This document shows, one piece after another, positions 24,811 to 34,175 of a stretch of DNA of 37,545 nucleotides; position 1 is the stretch's first letter; every line of letters starts with the position of its first letter. Under the pieces are notes generated by a model that ran no database searches, was not told the DNA's origin, and worked only from the letters and a program-made list of their open reading frames with translations. Source of the stretch: Acidobacteriota bacterium. Lineage in GTDB: Bacteria; Acidobacteriota; Vicinamibacteria; Fen-336. The stretch spans positions 1 through 37,545 of the forward strand of contig QHVM01000002.1 of assembly GCA_003223555.1 (NCBI GenBank), read 5' to 3'. A program made the position numbers and the translations under genes.

Positions 24811-26307
24811 ATGAAGACCATCCACCTGCTCTTGTCTTTCGCGGTGGCGACCGTGGCCGGCGCTTCGAGCGCGCGCGCCCAGTCCACGCTCAGCCAGAAC
24901 AAGCCCACCTGGTGGGACAAGTACCAGTTGCTCAGCAAGAGCGGCTCCGATCCGGCGCCGGGCGCCACCGGCTCGGCCACCGCGGACGGCAACGTCGACG
25001 TCTCCGACGAATGCGGTCCCCAGAGCGAGACCTACATCACGCTGAATCCGGTCCGGCCCAGGATCCTGGCGGCCGGCGCCAACGAGATCTTCCGGCTGCC
25101 CATGCGGGGCTATTTCTCTTCGGACGGAGGCGCCAGCTGGGGCGGCGTCGACCTGCCGCTCCCGCCGGCCCGGCAGGGAAGCAACGACACCCGTTTCGGG
25201 TCCGATCCGTCACTGGCCTTCGATACCCGCGGCAACCTCTATTACAGCTACATCGTGGTGTTCTTCGGCAACGGTTCCGGGGTCAACGGCACCGAGATGG
25301 CGGTCGCGCGCTCGACGGACGGCGGCCGCACGTACCCGTCCGTGACCTACTTCAGCTTCGAGACCGGCTCCAGCCGCTTCAACGACAAGCCCATGGTCAC
25401 CGCCGACACGAACGCGAAGAGCCTCTTCCGGGACAACGTCTACGTCGCATGGGACGCCGCGGTGGGGGGAACGAGCGCGGGCGGGGTGCGCGTCGGCCGG
25501 TCCTCCGACAACGGCGCGAGCTTCTCGGTCAACCGCGCGGACGACCCGAAGGGGCCCGGCAAGGCCATCGGGGCCGTGCCTTTCGTCGGCCCCGGCGGCG
25601 AGCTGTACGTGGCGTGGAACGATTACAAGGCGAACACCATCGGCTTCAATCGATCCTTCGACGGCGCCGCCACGTGGGGAGCCGCGAGCGTCGTCGCCGG
25701 CAAGCGCATCCCGTTCGACATCGCCATTCCGGCCGAGTCCTTCCGCGGCGCCCTGGTCTACGCCGCCTGCGACGCCGACCGGTCGAGCGGGCCGCACCGC
25801 GGACGGTTGTATTGTTCTTGGCTGGACCTCAACGACGACGCCGTCACCACGAACATCTTCCTCTCCTTCTCCGACGACCGGGGAGCCAGCTGGTCGGCGC
25901 CGGCGCCGGTGGGCGATCGCGTGGCCGGTGTGGACCGCTTCAACCAGTGGCTGTCGGTCGATCCGGTCACGGGGCAGGTCGACGTCGCCTTCTACGACAC
26001 CCGCAACGACACGACCGGCAGTCGTTATCAGACGGACTACTACCTGGCCCGGTCATCGGACGGGGTGAGCTGGCTCGCCGATGCCCGCGTCAGCGACGCC
26101 AGCTCCAACGAGCACGATTGCGGCGGGACGTTCCCGTGCTCGGCGATCAACTACGGCAACCAGCAGGGCGATTACGAGGGCCTGGTGTCCTTCGACGGCG
26201 TGGCGCATCCGATCTGGACCGACAGCCGCCGCCAGCAGGAGCCTTCGTCTGGCTGCCGCCGGCCCTTCGTGATGGAAGAGGTCTTCACCGCCACCGTCGG
26301 GCCGTAG
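24811..26307 (+). CDS. Secreted sialidase-like BNR/Asp-box beta-propeller protein
   Basis: A 498-residue protein. The signal peptide is at residues 1-23 (ending ASSARAQ). At least six Asp-box motifs (S-x-D-x-G-x-x-W/F type: SSDGGASW, STDGGRTY, SSDNGASF, SFDGAATW, SDDRGASW, SSDGVSW) predict a six-bladed propeller as in exo-alpha-sialidases. Four or more Cys late in the protein could form disulphides outside the cytoplasm. The arginine triad of true sialidases cannot be confirmed by eye, so a glycan-binding or other glycosidase role is possible. It is a single-gene insertion between housekeeping operons. Confidence 0.8.
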   Translation: MKTIHLLLSFAVATVAGASSARAQSTLSQNKPTWWDKYQLLSKSGSDPAPGATGSATADGNVDVSDECGPQSETYITLNPVRPRILAAGANEIFRLPMRGYFSSDGGASWGGVDLPLPPARQGSNDTRFGSDPSLAFDTRGNLYYSYIVVFFGNGSGVNGTEMAVARSTDGGRTYPSVTYFSFETGSSRFNDKPMVTADTNAKSLFRDNVYVAWDAAVGGTSAGGVRVGRSSDNGASFSVNRADDPKGPGKAIGAVPFVGPGGELYVAWNDYKANTIGFNRSFDGAATWGAASVVAGKRIPFDIAIPAESFRGALVYAACDADRSSGPHRGRLYCSWLDLNDDAVTTNIFLSFSDDRGASWSAPAPVGDRVAGVDRFNQWLSVDPVTGQVDVAFYDTRNDTTGSRYQTDYYLARSSDGVSWLADARVSDASSNEHDCGGTFPCSAINYGNQQGDYEGLVSFDGVAHPIWTDSRRQQEPSSGCRRPFVMEEVFTATVGP

Positions 26308-26353
26308 CCGCCAGCCACAGCGAGCGACATGGGGGGAGCGCGAATGCGCGCGG

Positions 26354-26381
26354 GGGGGTGCTGCCGTCGGTCTGTACCCCC
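26354..26381. terminator. Possible bidirectional stem-loop between convergent genes
   Basis: GGGGGT (26354-26359) pairs with ACCCCC (26376-26381) around a 16-base loop, between the ends of the sialidase-like gene and aroC. A smaller GC hairpin (GCGCGAATGCGCGC) lies just before it. There is no T-tract, so this is a weak call. Confidence 0.3.
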
Positions 26382-26391
26382 TCCGTCCTGA

Positions 26392-27570
26392 CTAGCGACG
26401 TTCCAGGAACGCCTTCCACTGGGCTCGAGTCGCCTCGAGGTGCTCGAGCAGCTCGGGCAGCGAGTCTCCCCCGAGCTTCTCGAGCAGGGCGTCGGCCGCC
26501 ACCCAGGCGACCATCGCCTCGCCGACGACGCCGGCCGCCGGGACGACGCAGGTGTCGCTGCGCTCCACGGACGCGGCCTCCGGCTCCTTGGTGACGAGGT
26601 CGATCGAGCGCAGGGGCATCAGCAGCGTCGGAATGGGCTTGACGACCGCCCGCACGCGCAGCTCCTCGCCGTTGGTCACCCCCCCCTCGAGCCCGCCCGC
26701 GCGGTTGCTCCCGCGGTGAAGGCCCCGCTCCGCGTCGAAGAAGATCTCGTCGTGGAAGGCCGACCCGGCCCGCTCGCCACCCTCGAAACCGGCGCCGAGC
26801 GCGACCGCCTTCACCGCCGGGATCGACATGAGGGCCTGGGCCAGGCGGCCATCGAGGCGTCGGTCCCACTGCGAGAAGGAGCCCAGGCCCGGGGGCAGGC
26901 CCCGGACCACCACCTCGAACACGCCGCCCACGGTGTCCCCGGCGCGCTTGGCCCGGTCGATCTCGCCGATCATGGCCGAGGCCACGTCGGCGTCGGAGCA
27001 CCGCACGGGGCTCTCTTCGATCCGGTCCAGCGCCTCCCACGCCACCACGCCGTCCGGGGGGAGCGCCGCCGGGCCGATGCGCAGCACGTGGCTCCTCACC
27101 TTCACTCCCGCGGCGTCCAGCAGGCCGCGGACGAGGGCGCCCGCGGCCACCCGGGCGGCCGTCTCCCGGGCGCTCGCCCGCTCGAGGACGCTCCGCAGGT
27201 CGTCGGTGACGTACTTCAACGCGCCGGCCAGGTCGGCGTGGCCCGGCCGGGGGCGCCGTAGCGCGCGTCGCGTCTTCGCCTCGGGCGGCTGCGGGTCGGG
27301 GGACATCACGTCCTTCCAGTTCTCGTGGTCCCGGTTGCGGATGAGGAAGCTCACCGGGCTGCCGAGGGTCAGGCCGTGGCGCACGCCGGAGAGGATCTCC
27401 ACCGCGTCGCTCTCGATCTTCATCCGGCCGCCGCGGCCGTAACCTCCCTGCCGGCGGCGCAGCTCGGCGTCGATGGCCGCGCGGTCGACGGGGACGCGGG
27501 CGGGGAGCCCTTCGACGACGACCGTGAGGCCGGGGCCGTGGGACTCGCCGGCCGTGAGCATTCGCAGCAT
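26392..27570 (-). CDS. aroC: Chorismate synthase
   Basis: A 392-residue enzyme. Signatures: MLRMLTAGESHGPGL, RRRQGGYGRGGRMKIE, RPRPGHADLAGALKY, RASARETAARVAAGA and GAGFEGGERAGSAFHDE. It converts 5-enolpyruvylshikimate-3-phosphate to chorismate with reduced FMN, the last common step to aromatic amino acids. Length is normal. ATG at 27570. The upstream 400 bases hold only a dispersed repeat and the divergent regulator's leader. Confidence 0.96.
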   Translation of the reverse strand: MLRMLTAGESHGPGLTVVVEGLPARVPVDRAAIDAELRRRQGGYGRGGRMKIESDAVEILSGVRHGLTLGSPVSFLIRNRDHENWKDVMSPDPQPPEAKTRRALRRPRPGHADLAGALKYVTDDLRSVLERASARETAARVAAGALVRGLLDAAGVKVRSHVLRIGPAALPPDGVVAWEALDRIEESPVRCSDADVASAMIGEIDRAKRAGDTVGGVFEVVVRGLPPGLGSFSQWDRRLDGRLAQALMSIPAVKAVALGAGFEGGERAGSAFHDEIFFDAERGLHRGSNRAGGLEGGVTNGEELRVRAVVKPIPTLLMPLRSIDLVTKEPEAASVERSDTCVVPAAGVVGEAMVAWVAADALLEKLGGDSLPELLEHLEATRAQWKAFLERR

Positions 27571-27660
27571 GCCTTCGCCGATCGGGCAGACTAGGTCACG
27601 CCTCCCGGCCTGTCAATCTCGACCCACGGCCTCGCCCCACGGCCAGGTCGAAGGCGACGA

Positions 27661-27876
27661 GCCACAGCTGCGAGCGCAGCGGGATTCATTCCTCCCGGGC
27701 CGCGAAGCGGACCGCTCGATCAGCGGCGGCGAATTCACTTCGCCGCCGCGGAAGACGCGAGCGGGGGGCGCGGGGGACGCGAAGTCGAGCGAAGCGAGAC
27801 GAGCGTCAACCCCGCGTGTGCGACACGACGCGAAGCGTCGCACATCCTTGCGAAGGGGGGTCCGGGGGTGCGCCGA
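27661..27876 (-). repeat. Dispersed intergenic repeat, long form, copy R3 (inverted)
   Basis: On the reverse strand: GGCGCACCCCCGGACCCCCC, then the 122-base core (27722-27843; 4 mismatches to R1), then GGAATGAATCCCGCTGCGCT with CGCAGCTGTGGC. All modules are in the same order as R1 but the element faces the other way. It fills most of the gap between divergent aroC and the sigma54 activator; I see no gene or clear promoter in the remaining bases. Confidence 0.9.
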
Positions 27877-27969
27877 CCTATGACAGGGCGGATTGTGTGA
27901 CACCTCCGGGCCGCCGGCTGGCGCGTGCCTCGTAGCCTTCGCGCTCTTGCAATCGAAGAGGAGGGCGAG

Positions 27970-30597
27970 ATGGACCAAAAGGAGCGGCGGGCTGGCGCTC
28001 GTCGGGCGGCGGCGCGGGGCCTCGCCGGCACGCTGGCGGAGGCGGACATGCTCGTCAGCCGCGGGCGAGCGTCGGAGGCGGTGGCCCTGCTGACGCGCGC
28101 CCTCTTGAGGCGACCGGTGGGGCCCGACGAGGAAGCGCGGTTGCGTCTGCTCCGCGGCCACGCACTGTGGCTGGCCGGCCGGGTGCGGCCGGGACAGGAC
28201 GAAGTCCGGCGCGGTCTGGCCCAGGCCTCCCACCCGCTCACCCGCGCCCGGGGGCTCGAGACGATGGCCCTGCTGGCCTGGAAGGGCCACGAGCACGACG
28301 AGGCGCGGCGACTGCTCGGAGAGGCGCTCGACATCTACGAGGCCAGGGATTGCCCCGAAGGGATCGCACGGGTGCTGGAGAAGGAGGCCGGGCTGATGCG
28401 CGACGGGGGCCGGCTCTCCGAGGCGCTGCGCATCCAGGAACGGCGCCTGGCCATCGTTTCCGCCCTGCCCCGCGCCGACCGGGTTGCGCTCGCGCGGGCG
28501 GACCGGGGCAGCCTGCTCGCCGCGCTGGGCCGGTGGCAGGAGGCGCGCCTGGAGCTGGAAGCGGCCGCGGCGCTGTTCCGGGAGCTCGCCGATCCCCGCG
28601 AGACAACCCGGTCGGCGGTGGCGCGGGCCGCGGTGGACCTGGCGGCGGGCGAGCTGGGCTCGGCACGGATCGCGCTCCAGCGCGCGCGGGAGGCCGACGG
28701 CCACGGTGACCCGCGCTCGGCGGGTGAGACGCTGCTCGTGACCGCGGACCTGCATCTCGCGGCCGGGGAGCCGGCCGCCTCCGAAGCGGCGGCGGCCGAG
28801 GCCCTCGGCCTCTTCGCGGCCGCGCGCGACCGCGAAGGCGAGTGCCGCAGCCGCGTGCGCCGCGTCCACGCCCTCCTCGCCCTGGGGCGCACGGAAGAAG
28901 CGGTGGGGGAGGGACGGCGCGCGGCGCGGACCGCGGCCCCGACGCGGTCCGACCTCGTCGCGCTGTCCCACATCGCGCTCGGGCGCGCGCTCCTGCGCCG
29001 GGATCCCGCCCAGGCGCGGGACGCCTTCGACCGCGCTCTCTCCAGCGCCCACGGCCGGCCGGTCTTCGAGCACGCGGCCCGGCTCGGCCGGGCCCTCGGC
29101 GAGGGCGTCGGCCACGACCATCCCGAAGTGCGCGGAGCGCTGGCCGGCCTCGAGGCCTGGGGCGACCGCTGCGTGCTGGCGAGCTGCCTGGCCGAGGTCC
29201 GCGAACACCTCGGCGTCGCCCTGGTCGCGGAAGGCCCGTCGGTCGTTGCCTCGAGCGACTGGCGCGGCGCGTCGATCATGGTGGACGCGGCGGTGGCCCT
29301 CGCCGCCGCGGGGGATTGGCCGGCCCGGTGGGCGGGATCGGTGCGTGCGCTCCGTCCGGCGCTGCCGTGGTCGCGGGCGGCGTTGGTCGAACCGAGGGGA
29401 TGGCTGCTGACGGCCGAGACGGGTCCGTGCCCGTTGCCGGCGGTGGACCCGGCCCGCGCCGCGGCCGGGCAGTCGCCTGCGCCGCAGATCATGGACCTGG
29501 CGCTCGTGGCTCCGATCGACGCCGGGCGGGCGCTCTATCTCGACCGCCACGAAGGCCAGCTCGGCTTCTCGGAAGGCGAGCTGGCCCTCGCCACCGAGCT
29601 GGCCCGTCTGCTGGCGGCCCATTCCTCCGGGGACGCGCCCGAGGCCGACGAGCCGGCCGGCTTCCCGGGACTGGTCGCGGCCTGCCCGGCGATGCACGAG
29701 CTGCTGCGAACGGTGCACCGCGTGGCCACCTCGGAGGCGACCGTCCATCTCCACGGCGAGACCGGCACCGGCAAGGAGCGGATCGCCGAGGCCATCCATC
29801 GCTGCTCCGCGCGCCGGGGTGCCTTCGTCGCCGTCAACGCCTCCTCGCTGAGCGACGAGCTGTTCGAGTCCGAGCTGCACGGCCACGTCAAGGGCGCCTT
29901 CACGGGCGCGGTGGCCGACCGCGACGGGCACCTGGCCGAAGCCGAGGGAGGAACGCTCTTCCTCGACGAGGTCGCCGACCTCACACCCCGCGCCCAGGCC
30001 AAGCTCTTGCGCCTGCTGCAGGCGAAGGAGTATCGGCGGCTGGGAGAGTCCCGGCTGCGGCGGGCGGAGGTGAGGTTCGTGACCGCCGCCAACGTCAGCC
30101 TGGAGGAGCGGGCCGAGGCCGGGCTCCTGCGCAAGGATCTGATGTACCGCCTGAACCGCATCGTGCTGACCCTTCCCCCGCTGCGCGAGCGGGGGCCCGA
30201 CATCGCGCTGCTGGCCCGGCGGGCGCTGAGGGCGGAGGCGGCGCGGGCGGGGATGCCCGCGCCGGCGCTGCCGGCCGACGTCGTACGCGCGCTCGAGGCG
30301 CATGCCTGGCCGGGCAACGTCCGCGAGCTCGAGAACGAGATGGGCCGGCTTCTCCTGCGGGCCGGCCGCGGCCCCGTGCGCCGGGAGCACCTGTCGGCGC
30401 CGCTTCTCGGCGCCCCTCCCTCGGGCGCGTCTCCGCTCAAGCACGCGGTGTTCGCTTTCGAGCGCGAGCACATCGCCCGCGCCCTGGCCCGCCACGACGG
30501 GAACCGGGCCCGGACCGCCTGCGCGCTCGGGCTGTCCCGCCAGGCGCTGGTGGCGAAGATCAATCGGCTGGGGATCTCGGCCGCTCCCCCTCGGTGA
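27970..30597 (+). CDS. Sigma54-dependent transcriptional activator with large TPR-like sensory region
   Basis: An 875-residue protein. Residues about 15-420 are alanine-rich helical repeats (TPR/MalT-like), and a less clear, possibly GAF-like, segment follows. The AAA+ domain has [17 protein letters not shown] (Walker A), KGAFTGA (the sigma54-contact loop), [12 protein letters not shown] (Walker B) and an arginine-finger region. The C-terminal Fis-type helix-turn-helix is at about 833-870 ([20 protein letters not shown]). It should open promoters with RNA polymerase-sigma54. It has no receiver domain, so the signal is probably sensed by the repeat region. ATG at 27970 is set by AGGAGG five bases upstream. 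The 3' end overlaps lysC tail to tail by 38 bases. Confidence 0.9.
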   Translation: MDQKERRAGARRAAARGLAGTLAEADMLVSRGRASEAVALLTRALLRRPVGPDEEARLRLLRGHALWLAGRVRPGQDEVRRGLAQASHPLTRARGLETMALLAWKGHEHDEARRLLGEALDIYEARDCPEGIARVLEKEAGLMRDGGRLSEALRIQERRLAIVSALPRADRVALARADRGSLLAALGRWQEARLELEAAAALFRELADPRETTRSAVARAAVDLAAGELGSARIALQRAREADGHGDPRSAGETLLVTADLHLAAGEPAASEAAAAEALGLFAAARDREGECRSRVRRVHALLALGRTEEAVGEGRRAARTAAPTRSDLVALSHIALGRALLRRDPAQARDAFDRALSSAHGRPVFEHAARLGRALGEGVGHDHPEVRGALAGLEAWGDRCVLASCLAEVREHLGVALVAEGPSVVASSDWRGASIMVDAAVALAAAGDWPARWAGSVRALRPALPWSRAALVEPRGWLLTAETGPCPLPAVDPARAAAGQSPAPQIMDLALVAPIDAGRALYLDRHEGQLGFSEGELALATELARLLAAHSSGDAPEADEPAGFPGLVAACPAMHELLRTVHRVATSEATVHLHGETGTGKERIAEAIHRCSARRGAFVAVNASSLSDELFESELHGHVKGAFTGAVADRDGHLAEAEGGTLFLDEVADLTPRAQAKLLRLLQAKEYRRLGESRLRRAEVRFVTAANVSLEERAEAGLLRKDLMYRLNRIVLTLPPLRERGPDIALLARRALRAEAARAGMPAPALPADVVRALEAHAWPGNVRELENEMGRLLLRAGRGPVRREHLSAPLLGAPPSGASPLKHAVFAFEREHIARALARHDGNRARTACALGLSRQALVAKINRLGISAAPPR

Positions 30598-31780
30598 CGA
30601 GAGCGTGGTGCAGCCGCCGCACTGCATCCGGCACGACTCCTTCCTCCACCAGGACGCTGATCCGGAAGCTGGACGTGGACGCCCCGAGCACCGCGGCCCC
30701 CATGGCGGCGAGGACGTCAAGGGTCCGGCGCAGGTTCTCGAAGCGCGCGTTGATGCCCGCCCCGATGGCGGAGACGGCCCCGACCGCCTCGCGCAGGCTG
30801 ACCCGGCCGGCCAGCCGGGCCGCGAGTTCCCGCCGCAGGCGCGGGAAGTCGTGGAGGTTCTCGAGCGAAAGCACGAGAGACACCGCGCCCGCGCCGTCGG
30901 GCGCCTCGAGGTGGAACTGCCGGCCCTCGGCCTCGTGCTCGTCGAGCAGCGCCAGCAACGCGTCCACGGTGGACGCGTCCCCGCCGCGCGCGCAGAGCGA
31001 TACCAGGCCCGTCTGGCTGGCCACGCCCACCACGCGGCCCGGGGCGCGGGGGGGCAGCTTGCGGATGACGGTCTCTTCGCCGCCGCGCGTGGCCCGCGCG
31101 TAGATGGCGATGCCGCGCTCCTTGGCGAACTCCACGGCCTGGGCATTCAGGACCTTCGCGCCCGACTCGGCCAGCTCCTGCATCTCCTCGTAGCCCAGCT
31201 CGCCCAGGCGGTGGGCGTCGGGCACCACCCGCGGGTCGGCGGTGTAGACGCCTTCCACGTCGCTGTAGATCTCGCAGGCCTCGGCGTCCAGGGCCGCGGC
31301 GAGGGCGACCGCCGTCGTGTCGGAGCCGCCGCGGCCGAGTGTCGTCACCTCGCGCTTGTACGACACGCCCTGATAGCCGGCCACGATGACGACCTTGCCC
31401 CGCTCCAGCTCGTCCTGGACCCGGAACGGCCGCACCTCGACGATGCGGGCGTTGGTGTGGGCGTCGTTGGTGACGATGCCCGACTGCGACCCGGTGAAGC
31501 TCACCGCGGGCACGCCGCGAGCGTTGAGGGCCATGGAAAGCAGCGCCATCGAGATGCGCTCCCCGGCCGAGAGCAGCATGTCCAGCTCGCGGCGGGACGG
31601 GCTGTCGGTCAGCTTCTTGGCCAGCGCGAGCAGCTCGTCGGTGGTGTCGCCCATCGCCGAGACCACCACCACCACGTCCTTGCCGGCCGCCTTGGCCGCC
31701 GCCACGCGGTCGGCCACCTGGCGTATCTTGTCGACGTCCGCGACTGAAGAGCCGCCGTACTTCTGGACGACAATGGCCAA
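30560..31780 (-). CDS. lysC: Aspartate kinase
   Basis: A 406-residue protein. The kinase domain starts [20 protein letters not shown] and has [27 protein letters not shown] and [15 protein letters not shown]. Two C-terminal ACT domains (about 265-400) allow feedback inhibition, usually by lysine and/or threonine. It phosphorylates aspartate, the first step to lysine, threonine and methionine. The start is TTG at 31780, with a G-rich stretch upstream as the only ribosome-binding candidate. Confidence 0.95.
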   Translation of the reverse strand: MAIVVQKYGGSSVADVDKIRQVADRVAAAKAAGKDVVVVVSAMGDTTDELLALAKKLTDSPSRRELDMLLSAGERISMALLSMALNARGVPAVSFTGSQSGIVTNDAHTNARIVEVRPFRVQDELERGKVVIVAGYQGVSYKREVTTLGRGGSDTTAVALAAALDAEACEIYSDVEGVYTADPRVVPDAHRLGELGYEEMQELAESGAKVLNAQAVEFAKERGIAIYARATRGGEETVIRKLPPRAPGRVVGVASQTGLVSLCARGGDASTVDALLALLDEHEAEGRQFHLEAPDGAGAVSLVLSLENLHDFPRLRRELAARLAGRVSLREAVGAVSAIGAGINARFENLRRTLDVLAAMGAAVLGASTSSFRISVLVEEGVVPDAVRRLHHALVTEGERPRSPAD

Positions 31781-31800
31781 CGTCCACCCCCGGCAGTCCC

Positions 31801-31828
31801 ATTCTATTCGCGGGTGCTATCCTCCCAA
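31801..31828. promoter_or_regulatory. Divergent promoters for lysC and the AmpG-like transporter
   Basis: Reverse strand: TTGGGA (31823-31828) and TAGAAT (31801-31806) with a 16-base spacer serve lysC. Forward strand: extended -10 TGCTATCCT (31815-31823) lies seven bases before the transporter ATG at 31830, predicting a leaderless mRNA. The two promoters overlap, so they may compete for polymerase. Confidence 0.5.
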
Positions 31829-31829
31829 T

Positions 31830-33440
31830 ATGGGCGGGGCGGCGTCCTCCGAGCGCCTCGGGACCTGGGCCAGCCTGAAGGCGATGACCCGGAGCTGGCG
31901 CTTGGGTTCGGTCTCCCTCCTCTCGTTCTCGTCCGGCCTGCCCCTTGGCCTGGTCTGGATCGCGATCCCGACCTGGATGACCGAGGCCGGCATCGACATC
32001 AAGGTCGTCGGCCTCTTCACGCTCGCCCAGGCGCCGTGGACGTTCAAGTTCTTCTGGTCGCCGCTCATGGACCGCTACCCGCTGCCCTGGCTGGGGCGCA
32101 AGCGGGGCTGGATCCTGCTGAGCCAGGTCGCGCTCGTCGGCCTCGGCCTCTGGCTCTCCGGCGTGTCGGACAACCCGCAGGCGGTCTGGGTCATCGGCTC
32201 GCTGGCCCTGGCCATCGCCTTTGCCTCCGCCACCCAGGACATCGCCATCGACGCCTACACGGTCGAGGTCCTGCGCAAGGAGGAGCAGGGCGCCGCGGTG
32301 GGAGCGCGCATTGCGCTCTACCGGGCCGCCATGTTCGTCTCGGGAGGTCTCTCCATCACCCTGGCCGCCTCCTACTCGTGGAAGCTGGTGAACCTGCTCC
32401 TGGGCCTGTGCTACCTGCCTTTCGCGTTCGTCACGTGGAAGGCGCCGGAGCCGGAGTCGCTCCCAGAGCCGCCGCGCTCGCTGCGCGACGCCGTGTGGGG
32501 TCCCTTCGTGGGTTTCCTCGGCCAGCACCGCGCGCTCGAGATCCTGGCCTTCGTGATGCTCTACAAGCTCAGCGAGAACCTGGCCCAGGCCCTCATCCGG
32601 CCCTTCCTCGTCCAGACCGGGTTCAACGCGGTCGATGTGGGCGTCGCCACCGCCACCATCGGCCTGGTGGCCATCCTGGCCGGCACGTTCCTGGGCGGCA
32701 TCCTGACCAACAGCATGGGACTCGGCCGCGCGCTCTGGATCTTCGGCCTCCTGCAGACCACGGCCCACCTCGGCTATGCCGCGGTCGCGCAGGTCGGCGT
32801 GAACCGGCCCCTCATGTACGCCGCCCAGGCCTTCGAGATGGGGGCGGGCGGGATGGGCACGGGCGCCTTCAGCGTCCTGCTCCTGCGCCTCACCCAGAAG
32901 CGCTTCTCGGCGACGCAGTACGCGCTGCTCTCCAGCCTCTTCTCCCTGCCCCGGATCCTGGCCGGACCCGTGGCCGGCATCCTCGCCGACAAGATCGGCT
33001 GGCGCGACTTCTTCATCATGACCGTGTTCACCGGCATTCCCGGCCTGGTGATGCTGTGGCGCTTCGTGCCCTGGGGCATGCGGGAACCGGTCTTCAACGT
33101 CGAGGCAGCGCGCAAAGGGGAACCGGTCAGCAAGGGCGCCCTCGCCGCCCGCGCGGCGGTGGCGGGGCTCATCGCCCTCGTCGGCGGCTTCGCCCTGACG
33201 GCCTTGCTCGAAGCGACCCGGGCCTTCCGAGCCAAGAAGGGCTTCGACTTCATGGGCCAGCTCGGCGCGGTCCTCTCCCCCGATACGCTCGGCCAGTGGA
33301 CGACGTTCGTCGGCATCCTGCTCCTCGGCCTGACGGTTGCGCTCACGAGCGCCGCCCTCACCGCCGCCCGCCGTGGCGTCGTGGCCTCCTCGCCCGTGCC
33401 CACTCAGGACGCCGTCGCCTCCCGCCCGCCGACGGAATGA
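31830..33440 (+). CDS. AmpG-like MFS transporter
   Basis: A 536-residue membrane protein with about 12-14 hydrophobic helices. Family markers: IPTWMTEAGIDIKVVGLFTL, FKFFWSPLMDRYPLPWLGRK, FASATQDIAIDAY and QYALLSSLFSLPRILAGPVA. They match the AmpG/PAT-1-type MFS group; AmpG imports anhydromuropeptides for cell-wall recycling. The last 100 residues add two more hydrophobic segments. Substrate is inferred from family only. The forward open frame extends far upstream antisense to lysC; ATG at 31830 starts the conserved protein. Confidence 0.87.
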   Translation: MGGAASSERLGTWASLKAMTRSWRLGSVSLLSFSSGLPLGLVWIAIPTWMTEAGIDIKVVGLFTLAQAPWTFKFFWSPLMDRYPLPWLGRKRGWILLSQVALVGLGLWLSGVSDNPQAVWVIGSLALAIAFASATQDIAIDAYTVEVLRKEEQGAAVGARIALYRAAMFVSGGLSITLAASYSWKLVNLLLGLCYLPFAFVTWKAPEPESLPEPPRSLRDAVWGPFVGFLGQHRALEILAFVMLYKLSENLAQALIRPFLVQTGFNAVDVGVATATIGLVAILAGTFLGGILTNSMGLGRALWIFGLLQTTAHLGYAAVAQVGVNRPLMYAAQAFEMGAGGMGTGAFSVLLLRLTQKRFSATQYALLSSLFSLPRILAGPVAGILADKIGWRDFFIMTVFTGIPGLVMLWRFVPWGMREPVFNVEAARKGEPVSKGALAARAAVAGLIALVGGFALTALLEATRAFRAKKGFDFMGQLGAVLSPDTLGQWTTFVGILLLGLTVALTSAALTAARRGVVASSPVPTQDAVASRPPTE

Positions 33441-33462
33441 CCTGGCGGGGGAAGCGGTAGAA

Positions 33463-33484
33463 TTCCCGGGGGCCGTCCCGGGAA
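33463..33484. repeat. Perfect 8-bp stem-loop between the transporter and sigma-factor genes
   Basis: TTCCCGGG and CCCGGGAA flank a 6-base loop, about 23 bases after the transporter stop. A TAGAAT hexamer (33458-33463) touches its left arm. It may terminate the transporter transcript or be part of the sigma-factor leader; there is no T-run. Confidence 0.4.
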
Positions 33485-33485
33485 G

Positions 33486-33513
33486 GGAACCGGGGCGGGA
33501 CGAACGGTGTCGA
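33486..33513 (+). promoter_or_regulatory. Candidate ECF-type autoregulatory promoter
   Basis: GGAACC (33486-33491) and TGTCGA (33508-33513) with a 16-base spacer resemble the -35 GGAAC and -10 GTC elements of several ECF sigma groups. If used, transcription would start near 33519, downstream of the GTG at 33507. The gene's start would then be ATG 33540. Confidence 0.4.
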
Positions 33514-33539
33514 AGTCTCCGGGAGCAGCGGAGATCGCG

Positions 33540-34175
33540 ATGGCGGCGGGGGACATCGCGTTGCGTCCCGCGGAGGCCTTGGCCGGTGGGGCCTCCCTCG
33601 AGCGCGGCCTGGTGGAAGAGTGCTGCCGGGGCGACGCCCAGGCCTTCGCCCGGCTGGTGGCCCTTCACGAGGGCATGGTCTTCAACCTCGCCGCCCGGCT
33701 GCTGGGCGACGCCGAAGAGGCCCGCGACCTGGCCCAGGAGGTCTTCCTGCAGGTGTATCGGACCCTCGGCCGCTTCGAGGGCCGCAGCACGCTCAAGACC
33801 TGGATCTACCGGATCGTCGTCAACCAGTGCCGCAACCGGCGGCGCTGGTGGCGGCGGAGGCGGAAGGACCGCTCCCGCTCGCTCGAGACGCTGACGCGGT
33901 CCGAGGAGGAGCGGCTGGCCGAAGGCAGCGGGCGGATGGAAGGGCCGGACGAGCGGGTGGAGCGCCGCGAGCGGGCGCGGGCGGTGCAGTCGGCCCTGCA
34001 GCGGCTGTCGTTCGGGCACCGGGCGGTGCTGTTGCTGCGAGAGGTCGAGGGGCTCTCGTGCGAGGAGATCGCCGCCGCCCTGGCGCTTCCGGAAGGCACG
34101 GTGAAGAGCCGCCTGTCCCGGGCGCGCGAGTCGCTGCGCCGCGCGTTGACGGACGGGAAGGAGGCGGCGCCATGA
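33540..34175 (+). CDS. rpoE: ECF (RpoE-type) RNA polymerase sigma factor
   Basis: A 211-residue protein. Region 2 has CRGDAQAFARLVALHEGMVF and AEEARDLAQEVFLQVYRTL with STLKTWIYRIVVNQCRNRRR. After a basic/acidic linker, region 4 has LQRLSFGHRAVLLLREVEGL, LSCEEIAAALALPEGTVKSR and LSRARESLRRAL. ATG at 33540 has GGAG six bases upstream, far better than the GTG at 33507, and does not conflict with the candidate promoter. The last codon overlaps the anti-sigma ATG (ATGA), the usual coupled arrangement. Confidence 0.93.
   Translation: MAAGDIALRPAEALAGGASLERGLVEECCRGDAQAFARLVALHEGMVFNLAARLLGDAEEARDLAQEVFLQVYRTLGRFEGRSTLKTWIYRIVVNQCRNRRRWWRRRRKDRSRSLETLTRSEEERLAEGSGRMEGPDERVERRERARAVQSALQRLSFGHRAVLLLREVEGLSCEEIAAALALPEGTVKSRLSRARESLRRALTDGKEAAP

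Noticed and set aside
27880-27969. Sigma54 -24/-12 promoter before the sigma54 activator
   Set aside because: TGGCGCG is followed by TCGTA, not TTGC at the right spacing; GG-N10-GC is not satisfied.
27735-28334. Proteins encoded in the repeat copies (for example VRRFAS...VNSPPL)
   Set aside because: No start signal or ribosome-binding site supports translation, and copies end in different contexts; treated as non-coding repeats pending more copies.
31386-31829. Transporter start at 31386
   Set aside because: This segment is antisense to lysC and not membrane-like; ATG 31830 begins the AmpG-like protein.
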